Below, one piece after another: positions 1 through 12,289 of a stretch of 64,000 nucleotides of DNA; position 1 is the stretch's first letter; each line of letters begins with the position of its first letter. Source of the DNA: Magicicada septendecula (taxonomy: Eukaryota > Arthropoda > Insecta > Hemiptera > Cicadidae). The position numbers were made by a program, and so were the translations under genes. Location: positions 1 to 64,000 of the forward strand of contig JAWRYS010001497.1 of assembly GCA_034769895.1 (NCBI GenBank), read 5' to 3'. The notes beneath the pieces were generated by a model. That model saw nothing but the letters and a program-made list of their open reading frames with translations, did no database searches and was not told the DNA's origin.

Positions 1-1
1 T

Positions 2-1843
2 TTCCATAAATATATTCCCCATCTTGCCGAAATAGCAGCACCCCTAAACTCCTTACGAAAGAAGGGAACGAAGTTCGAATGGAGCTCACTACATCAACAC
101 GCGTTTGAGCAACTTAAAGAAAGTATTATATCTCCCCCAGTTTTGCAACTAGCGGATTTCACGAAACCTTTCGTAGTGCAAACCGACAGTTCTAGTGTAG
201 CGTTAGGTGCAGTGATATATCAAGAGATAGATAACTGTAGACTACCTATTAGTTATGCATCACGAACACTTAGCGATCAGGAAAGAAAGTATTCTGCATA
301 TGAATTGGAATGTCTAGCAATTGTTTTTGCGTTCGAGAAGTTTAAACCCTTCATGGAACATAAAGAATTCCTTTTGGAAACCGACAATCAGGCGTTATCT
401 TGGTTATTGAATCACCCTAAACAGTTAGGACGAATTGGAAGATGGATATTGAAGTTAAATTGCTACAATTTCAGAGTGCAGCATATTAAAGGTACTCAAA
501 ACGTAGTCGCTGATACCCTGTCCCGTATGTTCCAGTCGCCCACTAAAACTCCCGAAAACAAAGAGAATCCGGAAATAGCATTTGCTAACGCCGTAATTAC
601 TGAATTCCCCCTTGCCTTTACCAACATTGCCCTGTACCAACAACAAGACCCCTCACTGAAGCCTATTATAGAACAACTTACGCAAGGTATTAAATCCGAG
701 AAGTACGTATTAAGTAGAAATGTACTATGTCACAAGATAAGGAACGGAAAGGAATTAAGAATAATAGCCCCTGATGTAATTAAGCCCATGCTGATGGAAT
801 ACTTCCATTCATCTACCATAGGAGCCCATATGGGAATCAATAAGACAATACATCGTATTCGGAAGGAATATCATTGGAACAATATGAACAGCGAAATAGC
901 CAACTTCGTAAAGAAATGCACATTGTGTGCCCTCAGTAAACCAGCCAGGAATACTCGAGTAAGCCAACTGATTTCAGAAATCCCTAAGACCCCTTTTTCT
1001 AAACTTTATCTAGATTTCTCAGGTCCATATCCACGATCGAAATCAGGGAATACCATGTTACTCCTCTGTGTAGATTCGTTCACCAAATTTGTTTGGATGT
1101 ATCCCATGCGACGAGCATTAGCGTCGACGACTGTAAAAATATTACAAGAAAGACTATTTAAAGACTACGGTACTCCAGTACGTATAGTATCTGATAACGG
1201 TCCACAGTTTAAAGCGAAAGAATTTAGGAATATGTGTTTCAAGTTAGGGATAGACCATATAACCACTACAGAGTATCGACCGCAAGGCAATATTGCTGAA
1301 AGGTATCTACGAAACCTCAAATCTGCGCTAATCGCCTATCATGCGAACGATCACACGTCGTGGGACCAAAACCTATCCTGGATTCAATATGCTTTTAATT
1401 CAGCTTATCACGAAGGTCACAAGTCGACCCCGTTTGAGTTACTGTACAAATACCGACCAAACCACCCTTTGTCCACGAGATGGAATATACACGATCTGCT
1501 GCCCCTGCAAATAACGGATACGCAGATAAAGCGAATATGGAATAAAGCCCGCTCTAATTTAAGAGCAAACTTAGAAAAATCCAGAAGATACCACGAGAAA
1601 GGTAATCATAACAATTCAATTAGGTACCAAGTAGGTGACTTGGTGATGTATAAAACTCACCCCACTAGTAGTGCGATTGATAAGACCACCTCTAAACTAT
1701 CATTCCGATGGTGTGGCCCCTACCGAATCCAGAAGTACCTAACTCCAGTTACAGTAGCCCTGTGCGAACCTGCGACTCCAAAATATGTGCGAAGAACGCA
1801 TATGTCACAGCTAAAATTGTATAAGAAAAAGGTAATGGTATAA
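2..1843 (+). CDS. pol: Ty3/gypsy pol, C-terminal part (RNase H and integrase), cut by window edge
   Basis: This is the 3' portion of a gypsy-type polyprotein. It is open from the first full codon at position 2 to the TAA at 1841-1843, so the true start lies outside the window. In order it shows the end of the RT connection, RNase H (TDSSSVALGAV near 185-220, YELECLAIVF near 300, TDNQALSWLL near 382), an integrase HHCC zinc finger (H-H near 808-850, C-x2-C near 918-927), the DDE core (LDFSGPY near 1010, SDNGPQF near 1190, GNIAERYLR near 1288) and a C-terminal GPY motif near 1718. The products would remove RNA from the cDNA hybrid and insert the cDNA into the genome. No stop or frameshift is visible here, unlike the related copy at 17969-21371. 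There is no env-like ORF downstream. Confidence 0.93.
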   Translation, partial: FHKYIPHLAEIAAPLNSLRKKGTKFEWSSLHQHAFEQLKESIISPPVLQLADFTKPFVVQTDSSSVALGAVIYQEIDNCRLPISYASRTLSDQERKYSAYELECLAIVFAFEKFKPFMEHKEFLLETDNQALSWLLNHPKQLGRIGRWILKLNCYNFRVQHIKGTQNVVADTLSRMFQSPTKTPENKENPEIAFANAVITEFPLAFTNIALYQQQDPSLKPIIEQLTQGIKSEKYVLSRNVLCHKIRNGKELRIIAPDVIKPMLMEYFHSSTIGAHMGINKTIHRIRKEYHWNNMNSEIANFVKKCTLCALSKPARNTRVSQLISEIPKTPFSKLYLDFSGPYPRSKSGNTMLLLCVDSFTKFVWMYPMRRALASTTVKILQERLFKDYGTPVRIVSDNGPQFKAKEFRNMCFKLGIDHITTTEYRPQGNIAERYLRNLKSALIAYHANDHTSWDQNLSWIQYAFNSAYHEGHKSTPFELLYKYRPNHPLSTRWNIHDLLPLQITDTQIKRIWNKARSNLRANLEKSRRYHEKGNHNNSIRYQVGDLVMYKTHPTSSAIDKTTSKLSFRWCGPYRIQKYLTPVTVALCEPATPKYVRRTHMSQLKLYKKKVMV

Positions 1844-2396
1844 CCCAGAATAGAAAAGGGAATACTAGGTAGTGAAGTAAATTATACTTCAGAAACCGTG
1901 AAAAATGTTAAACGTAGAGTTTGGAAATGAGGCCTGATCAACCTGAGTTCGAGTTCTGCGAAGCATACATTAATGAATTCTCATTAACTAGATGGGAACT
2001 AACACCCATTAACTCGATGAGTTATCTAGTACTCAATGGAAACAAGATAGAATTCTAAATAGTAAAGATTTAGAAAGTTACTCTACAGAGAGAGAGTAAG
2101 ACAACCAAAAAAGAAAAAACCGGTAGTAGATTTAAGTGATAGAGATAAGAAAGAGTTTTGTGTTTTATTTTGTAAATATTAAGTGTGAATAGTAAAAAAA
2201 AAAAAAAAAAAAAAAAAACAGAGTAGTTAATAAGAATGTATAAAAGTAGATTGTGTTGTGAAGAGGAAGCAAGTAGATATAATGCTAACCAATAACTATG
2301 TGAAAGAAATTACACACACTGACACCATTCATACTCCAAGTCCCCAGTAATAAAAAAAAAAAAAAAACCGTAATGTGCAAATTAAGCGGTGGAGTA
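1844..2396 (+). other. 3' untranslated region of gypsy copy 1
   Basis: Non-coding A-rich DNA between the pol stop and the 3' LTR. It shares short blocks with the same region of copy 2, for example an 'accggtagtaga' block near 2120 and near 21619. It contains a long A run near 2190-2218 and another near 2350-2367. The few purines directly before the LTR (ggag, 2391-2394) make only a weak polypurine tract. Confidence 0.65.
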
Positions 2397-3958
2397 TGTG
2401 ACGATTTAAATTGTATCATAAATTAAAAAAAAAAAGAAAGAATTTAAAAAAAAGTAAGTTTGCGAGGGATTAAGCAATTTTAAATCTCACTATGATACTT
2501 AAAACCCCTGTATGTACTCAGTATGAGAATAAGTAGTAATTAAGAAGTTCAAAGAAACTTTAATAAAAAGGCATATTGTAAATAGTTATTATTGTCGTAT
2601 TTAACCCTTTGCTTGTTGTCAGGCGGTGACCTGTTAATTCCGGACTCGACATGTCTCCCGAGTCGTCTGTAATTTAGGATAAGATAAAAATCATAATGTT
2701 AATAATTAAAAAAATCTAAAGACACAGATAGTCGTTAAATTAACTCATTAAAAATATATATGTTTATTAAGGTATAGTTTGTGTAATTAAAAATGTTAAC
2801 TTGAATAAAGGTAGGGACTATATTCTCGCGGAGTAATTGCCCCTCTCCCTTTTGTTAAGTACCAGTTGAAGCGAGCAGAAAAACTCTCTCTCGCTATGTT
2901 GACCTCACAGTGTGCAGACGTACGAGCGAAAGCTCTGATAAAATGTTGTTAGTTTGCTTGTTTAATTTAAATGTAGTTTAGTAACTACTGCTACAAAAAG
3001 CGTGTAGCATGTACTATTAACAATAAAAATGTGGTAACAAGAAGAAATAATATGTAACAACAAAAAGTAAGAGTGTTAAGCAAGATGACGACTCCCTTCA
3101 AGAAGTAACTCACATTTCAACATCATTCCTGAAGATGTGATCTGCAGGAACTGCTTAAAGACACGTATACCCGGCAGAAGACGCTGTTTAGGACATCCAA
3201 GAATCTACATAGATTTACACCGAAGAAGCTTCAATCACCTCTGTGAACTTTCGACACATTATTGACGAGGACCCGACTCAGATGATGACGGCGCGTACGA
3301 GGATTCCCAAGACGGACACCCCAGGACGAGGTTTCTACATTCCATTCTAAAGGTGACTCGATAGCCTGTCTATCGAGAGTTAATAATATTTGTTATACTA
3401 CACACTTCCAAAAGAGACTTTTCAAAGACAATTAATTTAACGTAAATATTAAAAATGTAAATCTAAGAGTTTACTGTAAAAAACTCAAACTTCATACGTT
3501 GTAACGCTTTATATATTGATGTATCTTATTATAATTCCAAGTAATAGAACCATTCTTCAATTGGTTAAAGAAATCTTGCAAGCTAAGATAATGAATTGAA
3601 TATAAATAAAAGTCTTTATTATCAAATACAGAAAGTTAACCCGGATCCGAGGTATATCAAAATAGAGTCAAGTTGATCCCAAAGTTTTATAAAAGAATTT
3701 AAATACTTTAGTTTAATTAGTAATGTCATGGGATCTGTCAGTAACAGTTGTTAAATAAAGAGAAGTCGTCTTGTTACACACAGAAAATGAGTGCGTAAAT
3801 CAGTACAATACCTTCCCTTGTTTCCTTACACAGTTAGTAAGTAATTTGTTCAGTTAATTTGATTTGAATACAGTTCGTTACAACGTAGGCAGCCCATTTA
3901 ATTGACAGAGCTCAGTTAAGATGGGTTCCCTGGATTTGTAACGCGGCAATACGTTACA
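2397..3958 (+). repeat. 3' LTR of gypsy copy 1 (about 1.56 kb)
   Basis: It begins TGTGACGA, like the copy-2 LTRs, and ends CGTTACA, an imperfect inverted match to the start. It shares a 'cccggatccgaggtat' block near 3641 with copy 2 (near 15405 and 22886) and diffuse similarity through its last 200 bases. It is longer than the 1.39-kb LTRs of copy 2, so this is a diverged member of the same family. The partner 5' LTR is outside the window, so the end cannot be checked against a target duplication. Confidence 0.75.
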
Positions 3959-4680
3959 CTGACAGAAAAGTATGCATACGCGTAAGTGTAAACCATGTTA
4001 TAACAACCACGTTCGCATGACGTAGTCAAGACGCGCGTGCGAATGTATGATTTTAGAAGTGTCTGTGACGTAAGCAGGTAGAACAGGTTTAACTTCCTAC
4101 TACAGTTTTTTCTCATTATTACGAAAAGTGTAATAATACCTCCGTGATTTCCTATTATTACAAATAAGTGAGAAAAAATTACATATCTGTACCATATTCA
4201 TAACATACGAAGTCAAAATTTCTTGTTATATTTTTCTTCCCTACTCCACAGGTCTGCGGGTGTAGTGTGTGTGTGTGTGTGCACGTGTGTGTGTACACGT
4301 GCGTCTGCGTCTGATAGACGTATTTCACAACATGCGTATTAGGAGGATATTAACAGCTACATTTTTTCTGCTGTTAAAAAAATTCAGTTTTGGAACGAAA
4401 GATGTTTTTTGTACGTAGTACTTTAAACCGTAAATGAAAACAAAGATTCTGTTTCTCTGTTCATATTAGCTTATTTCTCTAGCCATTAATGGATTATTGA
4501 AATTTTGAAATTCACACAGACAAGGAAACAAACTAGAGTAGAGAGGGTCTGGGCAGAGTCAGGGTAGTTCGTTTTCCGTAATTTCTGTTACTATACAGAA
4601 GATATTCATAATCTTCACGAGTTTATTTACACAGGTACAAGTAGACTTAAACAACCATTTTAAGTTTTATTAAACAGAAG
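3959..4680. other. Non-coding, GT-rich patch
   Basis: No coding signal was recognised. A GT/CACGTG-rich microsatellite patch lies near 4264-4310. The small ORFs have no recognisable motif. Confidence 0.6.
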
Positions 4681-4681
4681 G

Positions 4682-4695
4682 AGGAGCAGCAGCAG

Positions 4696-4728
<33 letters not shown>

Positions 4729-4891
4729 TAGCAGCAGGAACTGGAGCAGAAGCAGGTGGAGGAAGAGAAGAAGAAGCAAAAAGAAGAAGAAGAAGAAGAA
4801 GAAGAAGAAGAAGAAGAAGAAGAAGAAGAAGAAGAAGAAGAAGAAGAAGAAGAAGAAGAAGAAGAAGAAGAAGGAGAAGAAGAAGAAGAAG
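4682..4891. repeat. CAG-rich tract followed by (GAA)n
   Basis: An interrupted CAG/AGC tract at about 4686-4738 runs through a short mixed stretch into a nearly pure GAA tract at about 4781-4891. Reading frames through it give only homopolymers (Glu, Phe, Leu, Ala), so no protein is called. Confidence 0.95.
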
Positions 4892-4965
4892 ATAATCAAA
4901 CACGAAATTCCATCACTCAAACAGTTGAAATAGTCGAGTACATGATTAATAGGGTTATAATTTAT

Positions 4966-5576
4966 AAATATAAAAACACTTGGTAAGTTCCACAAATTTT
5001 TTTTATAAATACAATAAATACAATCATGAATGCAAAATATAAAATTAACTGAACCAAATATAAACTGAATGCAAAATTTAAAATAATGATGAACATTCAA
5101 AATAATATAAAATAAACTAAAAGTTTATTTTAGTTATTTAATTACTTAGTTCATTTTATTTACTAAAATAAACTTTTAGTTTATTTTATATTATTTTGAA
5201 TGTTCATCATTATTTTAAATTTTGCAATCTGTTATTTAGTTTAGTTTATTTTATATTATTTTGAATGTTCATCATTATTTTAAATTTTGCATTCAGTTTA
5301 TATTTAGTTCAGTTAATTTTATATTTTGCATTCATGATTGTATTTAGTTTTAAATACACCTGACCTTCCCTTGTCTCTTGTACACCCCCCTCGCCATCAC
5401 AACACAGATGTTCCAGATACGCCCTAAACAGATGTTCACCACCTACACTCCACTAACTTCCTGTGTTCAGTAATTTCATTCACTCACCTCTTTCACAATG
5501 GCTTAGCTAGTCGAAACAGCTGTCAGAGTTAATTAAAAAAATTTGTGAAACTTACCAAGTGTTTTTATATATTTTA
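4966..5576. repeat. Large imperfect inverted repeat made of PLE-like ends
   Basis: The left arm (about 4966-5130) is the reverse complement of the right arm (about 5165-5345 plus 5538-5576). The outermost parts match across 'aacacttggtaagtt' and 'aacttaccaagtgtt'. The right arm carries a duplicated block of about 45 bases (near 5182 and 5247) and a 190-base unmatched segment (5346-5534). That segment ends in a hammerhead-like core. The simplest reading is two 3' ends of one retroelement family lying head to head. Confidence 0.7.
5499..5532 (+). ncRNA. Degenerate hammerhead-ribozyme-like core (PLE type)
   Basis: The sequence reads ATGGCT-TAGC-TAGTC-GAAAC-AGCT-GTC. This gives a short stem II (GGCT/AGTC with one G-U pair), the GAAA box, a palindromic stem III (ACAGCTGT) and a GTC cleavage triplet. 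The CTGANGA box expected just upstream is not intact (ttcacaATGG). It is therefore at best an inactive relic of the minimal hammerheads known from Penelope-like elements. Confidence 0.4.
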
Positions 5577-5859
5577 CAAAACCTTTGTATTAATACGTTT
5601 CACCAAGTGCCCAACGAGTCATCAATTAATATCGTATAATTTATATGATTTGTCATGTGAAGTATAGCCTATAAATGCATACTTCAAGCATTTTGTAATG
5701 TTAAGGTTATATTTTAGCCACGACGTTTACAAAAGTACATTTTCCAATGCAAGTGAGAGTCGGCAAAAAGAAGATATGACTCTCCGGACATAAAACCGAC
5801 GACGTTAGGGAGTAGGAAGTAGGCCTATGTGTGTAGCAGATATAGTTGCAAGCACTCTT

Positions 5860-6812
5860 AAATACGATTAGCCAGGAGAAGTATTCATACTGATGTGTGA
5901 AGCATTGAAAATGTTGTGTAACTCCTCTATAGATGTTCTTTTTGATAACACAAAAATTATTGTGGCTAGATAAACTGGAATGAGAGAATGCTCCTATTCA
6001 TAACGGATGCTGCTGCTTACATGGTAAAGCCAACAAAAGAATACAGATATATTCGAAATTGTGGTATGTTATATTTCTCGCGCAGATACATGCCCTTAAC
6101 AGATTGCCCACAGACGTTTGAGGGGAGTATACCGAGGTAGACAAATTCACTGAAGATGGGAAGAAGGTTTTCGTTAAAGATCCGCTCCTATAAACTGATA
6201 TTTAAATACAAGGCGTCTGTTCAAACTTCATCTACAGTCTGTTATAATAAGTTTGGGGACTTGAAGTGATGCTACAAACCATTATTGTACAAATTACTAT
6301 AACAGAGAACATTTTCAGTACATTTGGATGGGAGTGATTCAGTGACAAAAGAGTTGTTTTCACGCTAGTTGTAAATAAATTTAGTCTACATTAAATATAA
6401 TTTTTCAATCTTATTCAAATTTACCGTTCATCTTGAAATTTGGGTTTGCAACTGCCTGGTGCATTACTAAATCTGAAAGATACTGAAAGTGTATTATCCG
6501 GGAAGTACAAGGTGGAATGGCTGAACAAGTTAGAGAAAAATTGTGAATTCTACCTAAAAAAAGTCTAGGATATTCAACAATTTATGAAATTGTTGAAATT
6601 AGTAGTCGACAAAATACTGAATTGGATCGAAGTGAACCAGAAGTTGCCTTTAGCGATTTAATATTTTTACTTTTCACTCTCGTTACATCATGTTGTATAG
6701 AAAGCAACCCTCGAAATACAAACATCTACTGGCAGACAATAGGAGAGCCTCCAAATATCAAAATTTTAAAATGCACGAGGTCAGTGTAACTCTACGACTT
6801 TAATTAGTAGGC
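5860..6812 (+). pseudogene. hAT-family transposase relic (DUF659/CGGBP1-like group)
   Basis: No long ORF survives, but conserved pieces of a hAT transposase can be read in order across shifting frames. A catalytic-core block resembling 'LLFVTDAAPYMVK' lies near 5990-6045 (here LLFITDAAAYMVK). A 'PEVDKF..GKKVFVKDPLL' block lies near 6138-6195, and a C-terminal hAT dimerisation block (KYKHLLADNRRASKYQNF) near 6715-6775. The last block ends at a stop near 6810. Such proteins cut and rejoin transposon ends. Several frameshifts and stops make it non-functional, and no matching terminal repeats were found. Confidence 0.6.
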
Positions 6813-6949
6813 CTAGACTATATTTTAAAGTTAAAAACTTGAAGTAAAAAAAATTATTTGTAACTTTTTGTTAAAAATACACAGTTTGTTACACAAAGCA
6901 AAATACAAAATTATTTACAATGCAGTCTATATAGTTTTATTTTGTTAAA

Positions 6950-9357
6950 CGAGCGACCGTTTATTTTCGACCGTTTGATATTTATCCGTCTATCTATTTG
7001 AGGGATGTCTCATGATAACTTTTGAACGAATGAACTGATTTTCATAAAACTTCGCACGCGTCTCTATACTTTTACTGTACAGAACCTTATTGTTTTTAGA
7101 TAGATATTCCAAAAAATAGAGGGACAGGAGGGAAAAATGTGAGGGGGCCAAATTGTGAAAAAAACGTAGGAGTCAAAGTTTTTTAAACTTGTAAAAATCC
7201 AGCTGGGCGTTAGATTAAATGTAATTTTAACCCAAATCTAAAAGTAGTTTTTAGTATGAAACATTTTACTTTAAGGGCATAGGCCAAAAATTTATCTCAA
7301 AGTTTTTAGAAAATTGTAAACGTCTGTGCGGAGGGTTCAAGTTATGAAGAATTTTATTAAAAATATGAAGTTGGTATCTTTAATAATTTGACAGAATTAA
7401 TATCTCTTAATAGTACTTGGAATTTTGGATTGCCTTCAAAAAGCGTGTAAGCTATGTTTACACAAAATCTTTGTTGTCATCAGTTACCTTATATATTATA
7501 ATGTGACGTTCTGTTAGTTAATTAATTTTCACATGTCACAGTAGTATTTTGTAGAGCCCCAAGTTGTTGGTGCTAATTTTGTAATATTCAATTAATTTAT
7601 ATTTCTTAAATGTAATTGGTATAATGGGTGTATGTAACTGCTATGGTTATACCAATCTTTTAACGCCTTCGAAGCTCTACGTTCTTGTGATCCAAATTCG
7701 TAATATAAAATATACTCTAATAAATGGGTAATTAATTTTCTTTAACATGTGTATCCATATAATTATACTACAAATGAAAACACACTTCTTTTGCTGCTCT
7801 GAATCATTAAATATTTAATGATATTTAAATTATAATATAATAATAAATATTATAATGCTTTTCTTATTATAATAAGTTTCCCTTTTTTTATTTTCTATTA
7901 AATAACAAATCATTTTCCCTTTTTTAAGGTATCAGCTCCATCTAGCTCTCGGATGCTTGAAAACATTTTTATATCTCAGGGTTTTAACAAAATAAAAAAT
8001 CGTCTTCAGTAATATTATAAATTCACCTAATAAGTATTATACAAATAACACACATGAATAAAAAATTTGAAAATGTAAATAATTGTTGTTTGTGTATGAT
8101 GGTTGTATGTGAGTTCTTATGATTATACAAAAGAAATCAATTAGATAATTTTACAACTTAATACTACCCATTACAAATATAACATTAATAAAACAATGAA
8201 AATAATTAATTATCAGACATTAGGAATACAACTGAAAAAATAAAATAAAATAAAATAAAAATTTAATTGTCTATGCTATATCTCATAGTTCATTATTTCT
8301 CAACATGGCGCGCTGTTGTACCCTTTCTTCACCGTTAAGAAAATGACAGACGCCATATTGCTTTTTAGCTGCATGCACAATATTGAATTTTTAATAAAAT
8401 TTATATGAGTTCTACACTTTTGTTGGTTCAAAATAAGTTTGTGTCACTTACTTTTGATATCATATATTATGTCTAGAAATGTAGTCACATGTGTTCGTTA
8501 TTTAGTTTATATTGAAGTGTTGTGTAAAACGCTAGTACTTGGTCAATATGGTTATAACTTGGAAAGATCTCACCGAATTCAAGATGTATTACACCAGTTA
8601 GGATAGTAATTTCAATTTTTCTTCTTCAGGTGGGTTGAACACAACTTGTACGATAGTTTACTGATAATTTCTATAACTTTACTTGGGTTGTTTACTACAC
8701 TCTTCTTATTTAATCTTGTTTGGATTGGCAACTATTTCCATTTGTTCCTTCTTCATGGGACGCCAATATTAGACAAAACTTTCTTCCTTGTAACAACCAA
8801 TTTTAGATTCATCTATAAGAGGCCTTGGTATTTTTCGGTCTGAAGATGTAGCTGTAGATATCTTTATTTTGTACGTAACTCTTCAGTATTTCTGCAGGTT
8901 TTCTCTATTATGAATATTTCTTCAAATTATAAATACTTCTCCAAGTAAAATTTTATTGAATTATATTATTGTGTTTAACCTGTTTTTATTCTGTTTATAT
9001 TATTCCGTTTCACAGAATTATTCTGTATCTACAGAGGTTTTTATATGAACTGATATACTGCTTATAGATATCTACGGCAGTATACATAAGCTTAAAAGCT
9101 ATTACTAAATTATTAGTCATTAAGTTATATGGTTATAAATTTAACTAAAAAACACAATGCAGTAATTTGGAATCTTTAGAGTTTACTGTATGAATTTCAG
9201 TTTAACAATTGTTATTAAAAAACAACATGGTAGACTAATCGGGGGTTTCGTAATTTCTCTGTAATTGAATAATTACTAATATTGAAATTTACCTAATAAT
9301 AATAAATGTGTATCGTTGAAAGTAGTGAGCGAGTTCTGCAGCTCAGGGAGGTTACTA
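6950..9357. repeat. Dispersed repeat family X, copy 1
   Basis: The start region (tctatctat near 6990, 'cttttgaacgaatgaac' near 7020, an 'agaaccttattg' block near 7081) and the end region ('gagcgagttctgcagctcag' near 9328, then ggaggttactagt) recur in the same order at 12290-13535. No coding capacity was recognised. The middle is AT-rich, with an (AAAAT)n patch near 8240-8262. The class is unknown; the terminal motif suggests a non-autonomous retroelement, but I cannot prove this. Confidence 0.5.
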
Positions 9358-9613
9358 GTTCTGGTAAATCGGGCCCGCTTCTAAAATTACGTCCAATAGA
9401 AGATACAAAATTTTAAGATAATAGTTTTGTATTTTTACATTACAGTATTGGTTAATTTAGAAGTTTCTTATGCATGCCTATTTTTTTAAACATAGATATG
9501 ACTATGTGAAAAAGACCATCAAACAGGTAATGAAGACGGAATCAAGTCACGTGGTTTAAGGTAAGGCGTATCACGTTGACGTTTATTGTACTGTTCAGCT
9601 GTTTAATTATTCC

Positions 9614-9701
<88 letters not shown>

Positions 9702-9702
9702 A
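9614..9702. repeat. (CA)n microsatellite
   Basis: About 44 uninterrupted CA units. The Val-Cys ORF on the minus strand is an artefact of it. Confidence 0.98.
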
Positions 9703-9907
9703 GTCGACCAGAGTTAAGGTCAACCAGACACAAATTACGGTAAAAATCGCTCGTTTCATGTAGACTCCGGTTGAAGGCCATCAAAATTTTGGCGTATTTA
9801 GAGTAGAGCGTAAATGGATAATGTAGAAGTATTTAAAAACTTTTTAAATAATTATGAACCAGGCTTAACACATGTGAAGTTGTCACATGTAAACGTTCCA
9901 TTATTAG

Positions 9908-10050
9908 AATTCCGAGTGGCGTGTTGGTCAGATCACTCGATTCCGGTCAGCAGAGTCGTTTGGTTCAGTCTGTGAGTGGATAGACCTTGTCAACACTCAC
10001 CAGGCTTCACCACCAGATACCAGTGTGTACCATATTTAATCTGATGGGGA
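9908..10050 (+). repeat. tRNA-derived SINE-like fragment
   Basis: An A-box-like stretch (GAGTGGCGTGTTGGTCAG near 9913) is followed by a B-box-like stretch (TGGTTCAGTCTG near 9960) at pol III promoter spacing. The sequence then continues into non-tRNA DNA without a clear A-tail. It does not fold as an intact tRNA, so it is called a SINE remnant. Confidence 0.4.
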
Positions 10051-12289
10051 ATTTATGAAAGTGTAGTATTAAGCTTTTAACTTCTTCTATATTGTAGCCG
10101 ACATGTTACTACTTAAAGAGACTTATTGAAGTTTTGGCAAAGATTAAAAACTCAAAACATTCGTTCTGCATTCCAAAAAAATGTATACGTATATAAATTC
10201 TAACGTAATGCCTGTTTTCTTTAATAATGTACGATTTTCAATGTGTCTGTATAATACTGTTTTTGCCGGCAGGTCTTATGTAAATTTTTCAACTCAAAAA
10301 TTATTTTGTCTCCGTTTTTTAATGTTGATGGTTATTAACATATTTGTGCATATTTAATATTTAATATTTTTATCGCTTAATAATTGGCTGAATTTTTGTG
10401 GGCTTATATTGCATTTTTTTATGTCTTTAGCCGATTTCTTAATCGATGAAGAAAGGAATCTTACGTTTACTTCTTAATCCATCTTTGTAATAAATCTTTC
10501 GTTTCCTTAGCTTACATTAACCTCCGTCACCTGTCATTGCCACCAATTTGTATAATAATTTACCACATGGTGAGCATATGTTGTCGGCGGAAGCCGAATT
10601 CAGTCGTTTCCGGAAATGTTGATTTCAAAGAAGTCTTCACACGGCCATTATTGTTTACTTCGACGTCACGGCACTAGAGTTATGTTGCCTATACAATTTA
10701 CGAATGTAGTTTGATACTAACTCCAGAGGTATCATTAATTGTATGCGTTATTACATACACATAATTAATTACATAGACATGAGCATGAACCGACTTCTCT
10801 GTACCCTAAATCCGACTACAATCTTTCTAATGTCAATGGAATATACCGGAGAACTATCCATTGCGGCAGCTGGAGCAACCGGCATATCCGGAGTTCATGT
10901 AAGGATAAAGGGTAACGCATAGGGATGCTATCGATGGCCGATGGTTGAAAAACATCGATGGTGAACGTCCTATATTCGATATTTTTATAGTTGATGGTTC
11001 GGCAGCGAAGTTTTCTTGCTATCTATGGTCGCTTTCGACGGTTTAAAATCAATACTATTTGTTCGAAATGTTTTCAGATATGTTATGAAACTATAAAGAG
11101 GTAAAACCTACAATTATAACGATTACATAGCATAAAACTTTGGATAAAAATAGTAATTAGTACAAAAATGAATACTGTAAATGAAAAGCTAGTGAAAACT
11201 TCAATCTTCTTTGGTTTTTACGTGGCTAAGATAAACCTGTTAAAGCCAAAATATCGGATATGATTTTAGACCATTATAACTTTTATTTAAGTAGTTCAGT
11301 TTTAACGGAATCTTCGTTAAACTGAAGTGGTAACAGTATGCCTGGTCTCAGTATTCATAAACAAAAATGGAATCCACTCAGAACAGTTGTGCTGAAGTAA
11401 ACATTATGAAGCAAAGCACTCCAAACAAAGAAAAATATCTTGGCTATATGGTTTAAACGAGCGTTTAACGTTTCTTGTAAATGTAAATACCTAAAACGCT
11501 TTGTAGGTAAATATAAACCACAAACGGTTGTGAAAGTTACAAATGTTCACTTCATGTTACTCGTTATTTAGGCAACAGAATAACTAGTTATAAGCGATCA
11601 TAATGGACTGAAAATGTTGATTTTTGAAGAGTTGGACTTTCGGAATGCTCAGAACGCGGTGTACATAAAAAACAATTTGTCCATTATGAGTGAATAATAT
11701 ATTATTAAAAATAACAAAGTAACATGTTTATTATTGTAGTTTACCTTTTTGACATGTTGCCGAATGGAAAGATTTATGGTCTCGAATTAGGAAATACTAG
11801 GCAGTGTCATTGTCTTTAATTACTACGAGCAAAGTGGCAATTAGAACGAACAAACAAATCTGCAAATCAACACTAGGGTAATAATGAACAAATTCGTTTA
11901 CGGCAAGGAAGAACGAGTATCTTCGTTTTTTCGTTTCTTAAGTAGACTTGGCACTCATTTATAAACACGAAGAATTATTTTATTGCAAATTTTACGTAAC
12001 ATCTTGCATTTTACTTATCATGAAAAAAAAACAAGAATGAATTCGGATATCAAAGCAACTAACAAAATAAAGAATATTAGATACTACAGAGGAGAATAGA
12101 AGTGGAAAGGAGAGTAGCAGAATAAGGGACTTTAAGGAGACTTTTCAGAATAAAAGGGATCTGCTGAAAACAGTCAGATAGCCTTTGAAGTCAGAAAGGT
12201 TTTGTTCAGCGTACTGTATTTTACGTAAATGAAACATGGACAGTGGGGGAGATGTAAAATACCTGGCTGAAAGCGGTAGACGAGACTGA
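10051..12289. other. Non-coding, unassigned
   Basis: AT-rich with no long ORF. A small cluster of ATCGATGG-type motifs lies near 10930-10965. I see no family signature. Confidence 0.5.

Noticed and set aside
3916-4116. Minus-strand 66-residue ORF
   Set aside because: It overlaps the LTR end and has no recognisable motif.
4660-5100. Poly-Phe, poly-Leu, poly-Glu and poly-Ala ORFs
   Set aside because: They are translations of GAA and CAG tracts with no flanking coding signal.
9542-9784. Val-Cys-rich ORF
   Set aside because: Translation of the (CA)n tract.
9908-9980. Functional tRNA gene
   Set aside because: Box-like motifs are present but the cloverleaf does not close; better read as a SINE remnant.
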